Shown here: positions 63,963 to 64,000 of the stretch, piece by piece
Layout: each line of letters begins with the position of its first letter
Numbering within the stretch: position 1 is the stretch's first letter
Assembly (NCBI GenBank): GCA_963791635.1
Contig: CAWBTC010000005.1
Span: 372,001 to 436,000, forward strand
Direction of reading: 5' to 3'
Length of the DNA stretch: 64,000 bases
Source of the DNA: VFMC01 sp963791635
GTDB lineage: Bacteria > Actinomycetota > Acidimicrobiia > Acidimicrobiales > Ilumatobacteraceae
Made by a program: the position numbers and the translations under genes
Notes under the pieces: model-generated
Seen by the model: only the letters and a program-made list of their open reading frames with translations
Databases searched by the model: none
Told to the model about the DNA's origin: nothing

Positions 63963-64000
63963 TCAGCCGAGGCGGCCGGTGCCGAACGGAAACGCATCAG
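63963..64000 (-). CDS. C-terminal end of a gene entering from the right edge
   Basis: On the minus strand one frame reads DAFPFGTGRLG and a TGA just ahead of the carboxyltransferase gene. It looks like a natural protein C-terminus and tight spacing suggests an operon with the carboxyltransferase, but 11 residues do not allow a family call. Confidence 0.35.
   Translation of the reverse strand, partial: DAFPFGTGRLG

Overview
The window is high-GC chromosomal DNA from an actinobacterium. I infer a member of the class Acidimicrobiia (Ilumatobacter-like). The clues are very high GC, frequent GTG starts and ATGA/GTGA gene overlaps, an hrcA-dnaJ-rsmE-hemW housekeeping block, a BldD-like regulator with an intact cyclic-di-GMP signature, an F420-type PPOX oxidoreductase, an LPXTG wall protein and 2-oxoglutarate:ferredoxin oxidoreductase. 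No species call is possible from sequence alone. I see no phage, insertion sequence, CRISPR array or rRNA; there is one tRNA (Val, anticodon GAC).

Layout. 1-6016: 3' part of a photolyase gene, the heat-shock block hrcA-dnaJ with rsmE, the BldD-like regulator, hemW and tRNA-Val. 6061-17570: a delta-60-repeat lipoprotein with a GerMN lipoprotein, a two-domain VOC protein, a small secreted protein, a NarL-type two-component system, an AbiE-like toxin-antitoxin pair with its own palindromic operator, a UvrA-like ABC ATPase and a secreted LPETG protein. 17750-26105: four consecutive minus-strand genes for secreted NodB polysaccharide deacetylases, in two architectures: two with paired carbohydrate-binding-like domains and two with three DTR-type repeats. 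The first is broken by two frameshifts. 26445-36594: korAB, a membrane/coiled-coil protein broken by two single-base deletions, an aldo-keto reductase, a DMT exporter, an alkylsulfatase-like metallo-beta-lactamase protein, a lipoprotein lytic transglycosylase and an acyl-CoA dehydrogenase.

36669-41084 is an assimilatory sulfate module: cysH, cysD (frameshifted), cysN, uroporphyrinogen-III methyltransferase and precorrin-2 dehydrogenase. Together these would activate sulfate, reduce APS and make siroheme for sulfite reductase. A TauD-like dioxygenase, a MerR regulator with a textbook 19-bp-spacer promoter, a PPOX/DUF3237 pair, an iodotyrosine-deiodinase-like flavoprotein and icd follow. 46312-48180 encodes an unusual soluble protease-like protein joining a Clp-like AAA+ module to an FtsH-type M41 peptidase. 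48296-64000: GNAT, a PEP-utilising swivel-domain protein, quinone reductase, a DUF1800-DUF1501 operon divergent from an OmpR-type two-component system, another aldo-keto reductase, a second OmpR-type system in operon with a membrane-anchored sulfite-oxidase-fold protein, citrate synthase and an acyl-CoA carboxylase carboxyltransferase.

Two window-wide points matter to a reader. First, at least six apparent frameshifts interrupt otherwise well-conserved frames, most in low-complexity linkers but one in cysD, so indel errors in the assembly must be considered before calling pseudogenes. Second, a 39-nt palindromic element occurs three times (43023, 56328, 56390) and an 82-bp hairpin-bearing unit is tandemly duplicated behind icd.
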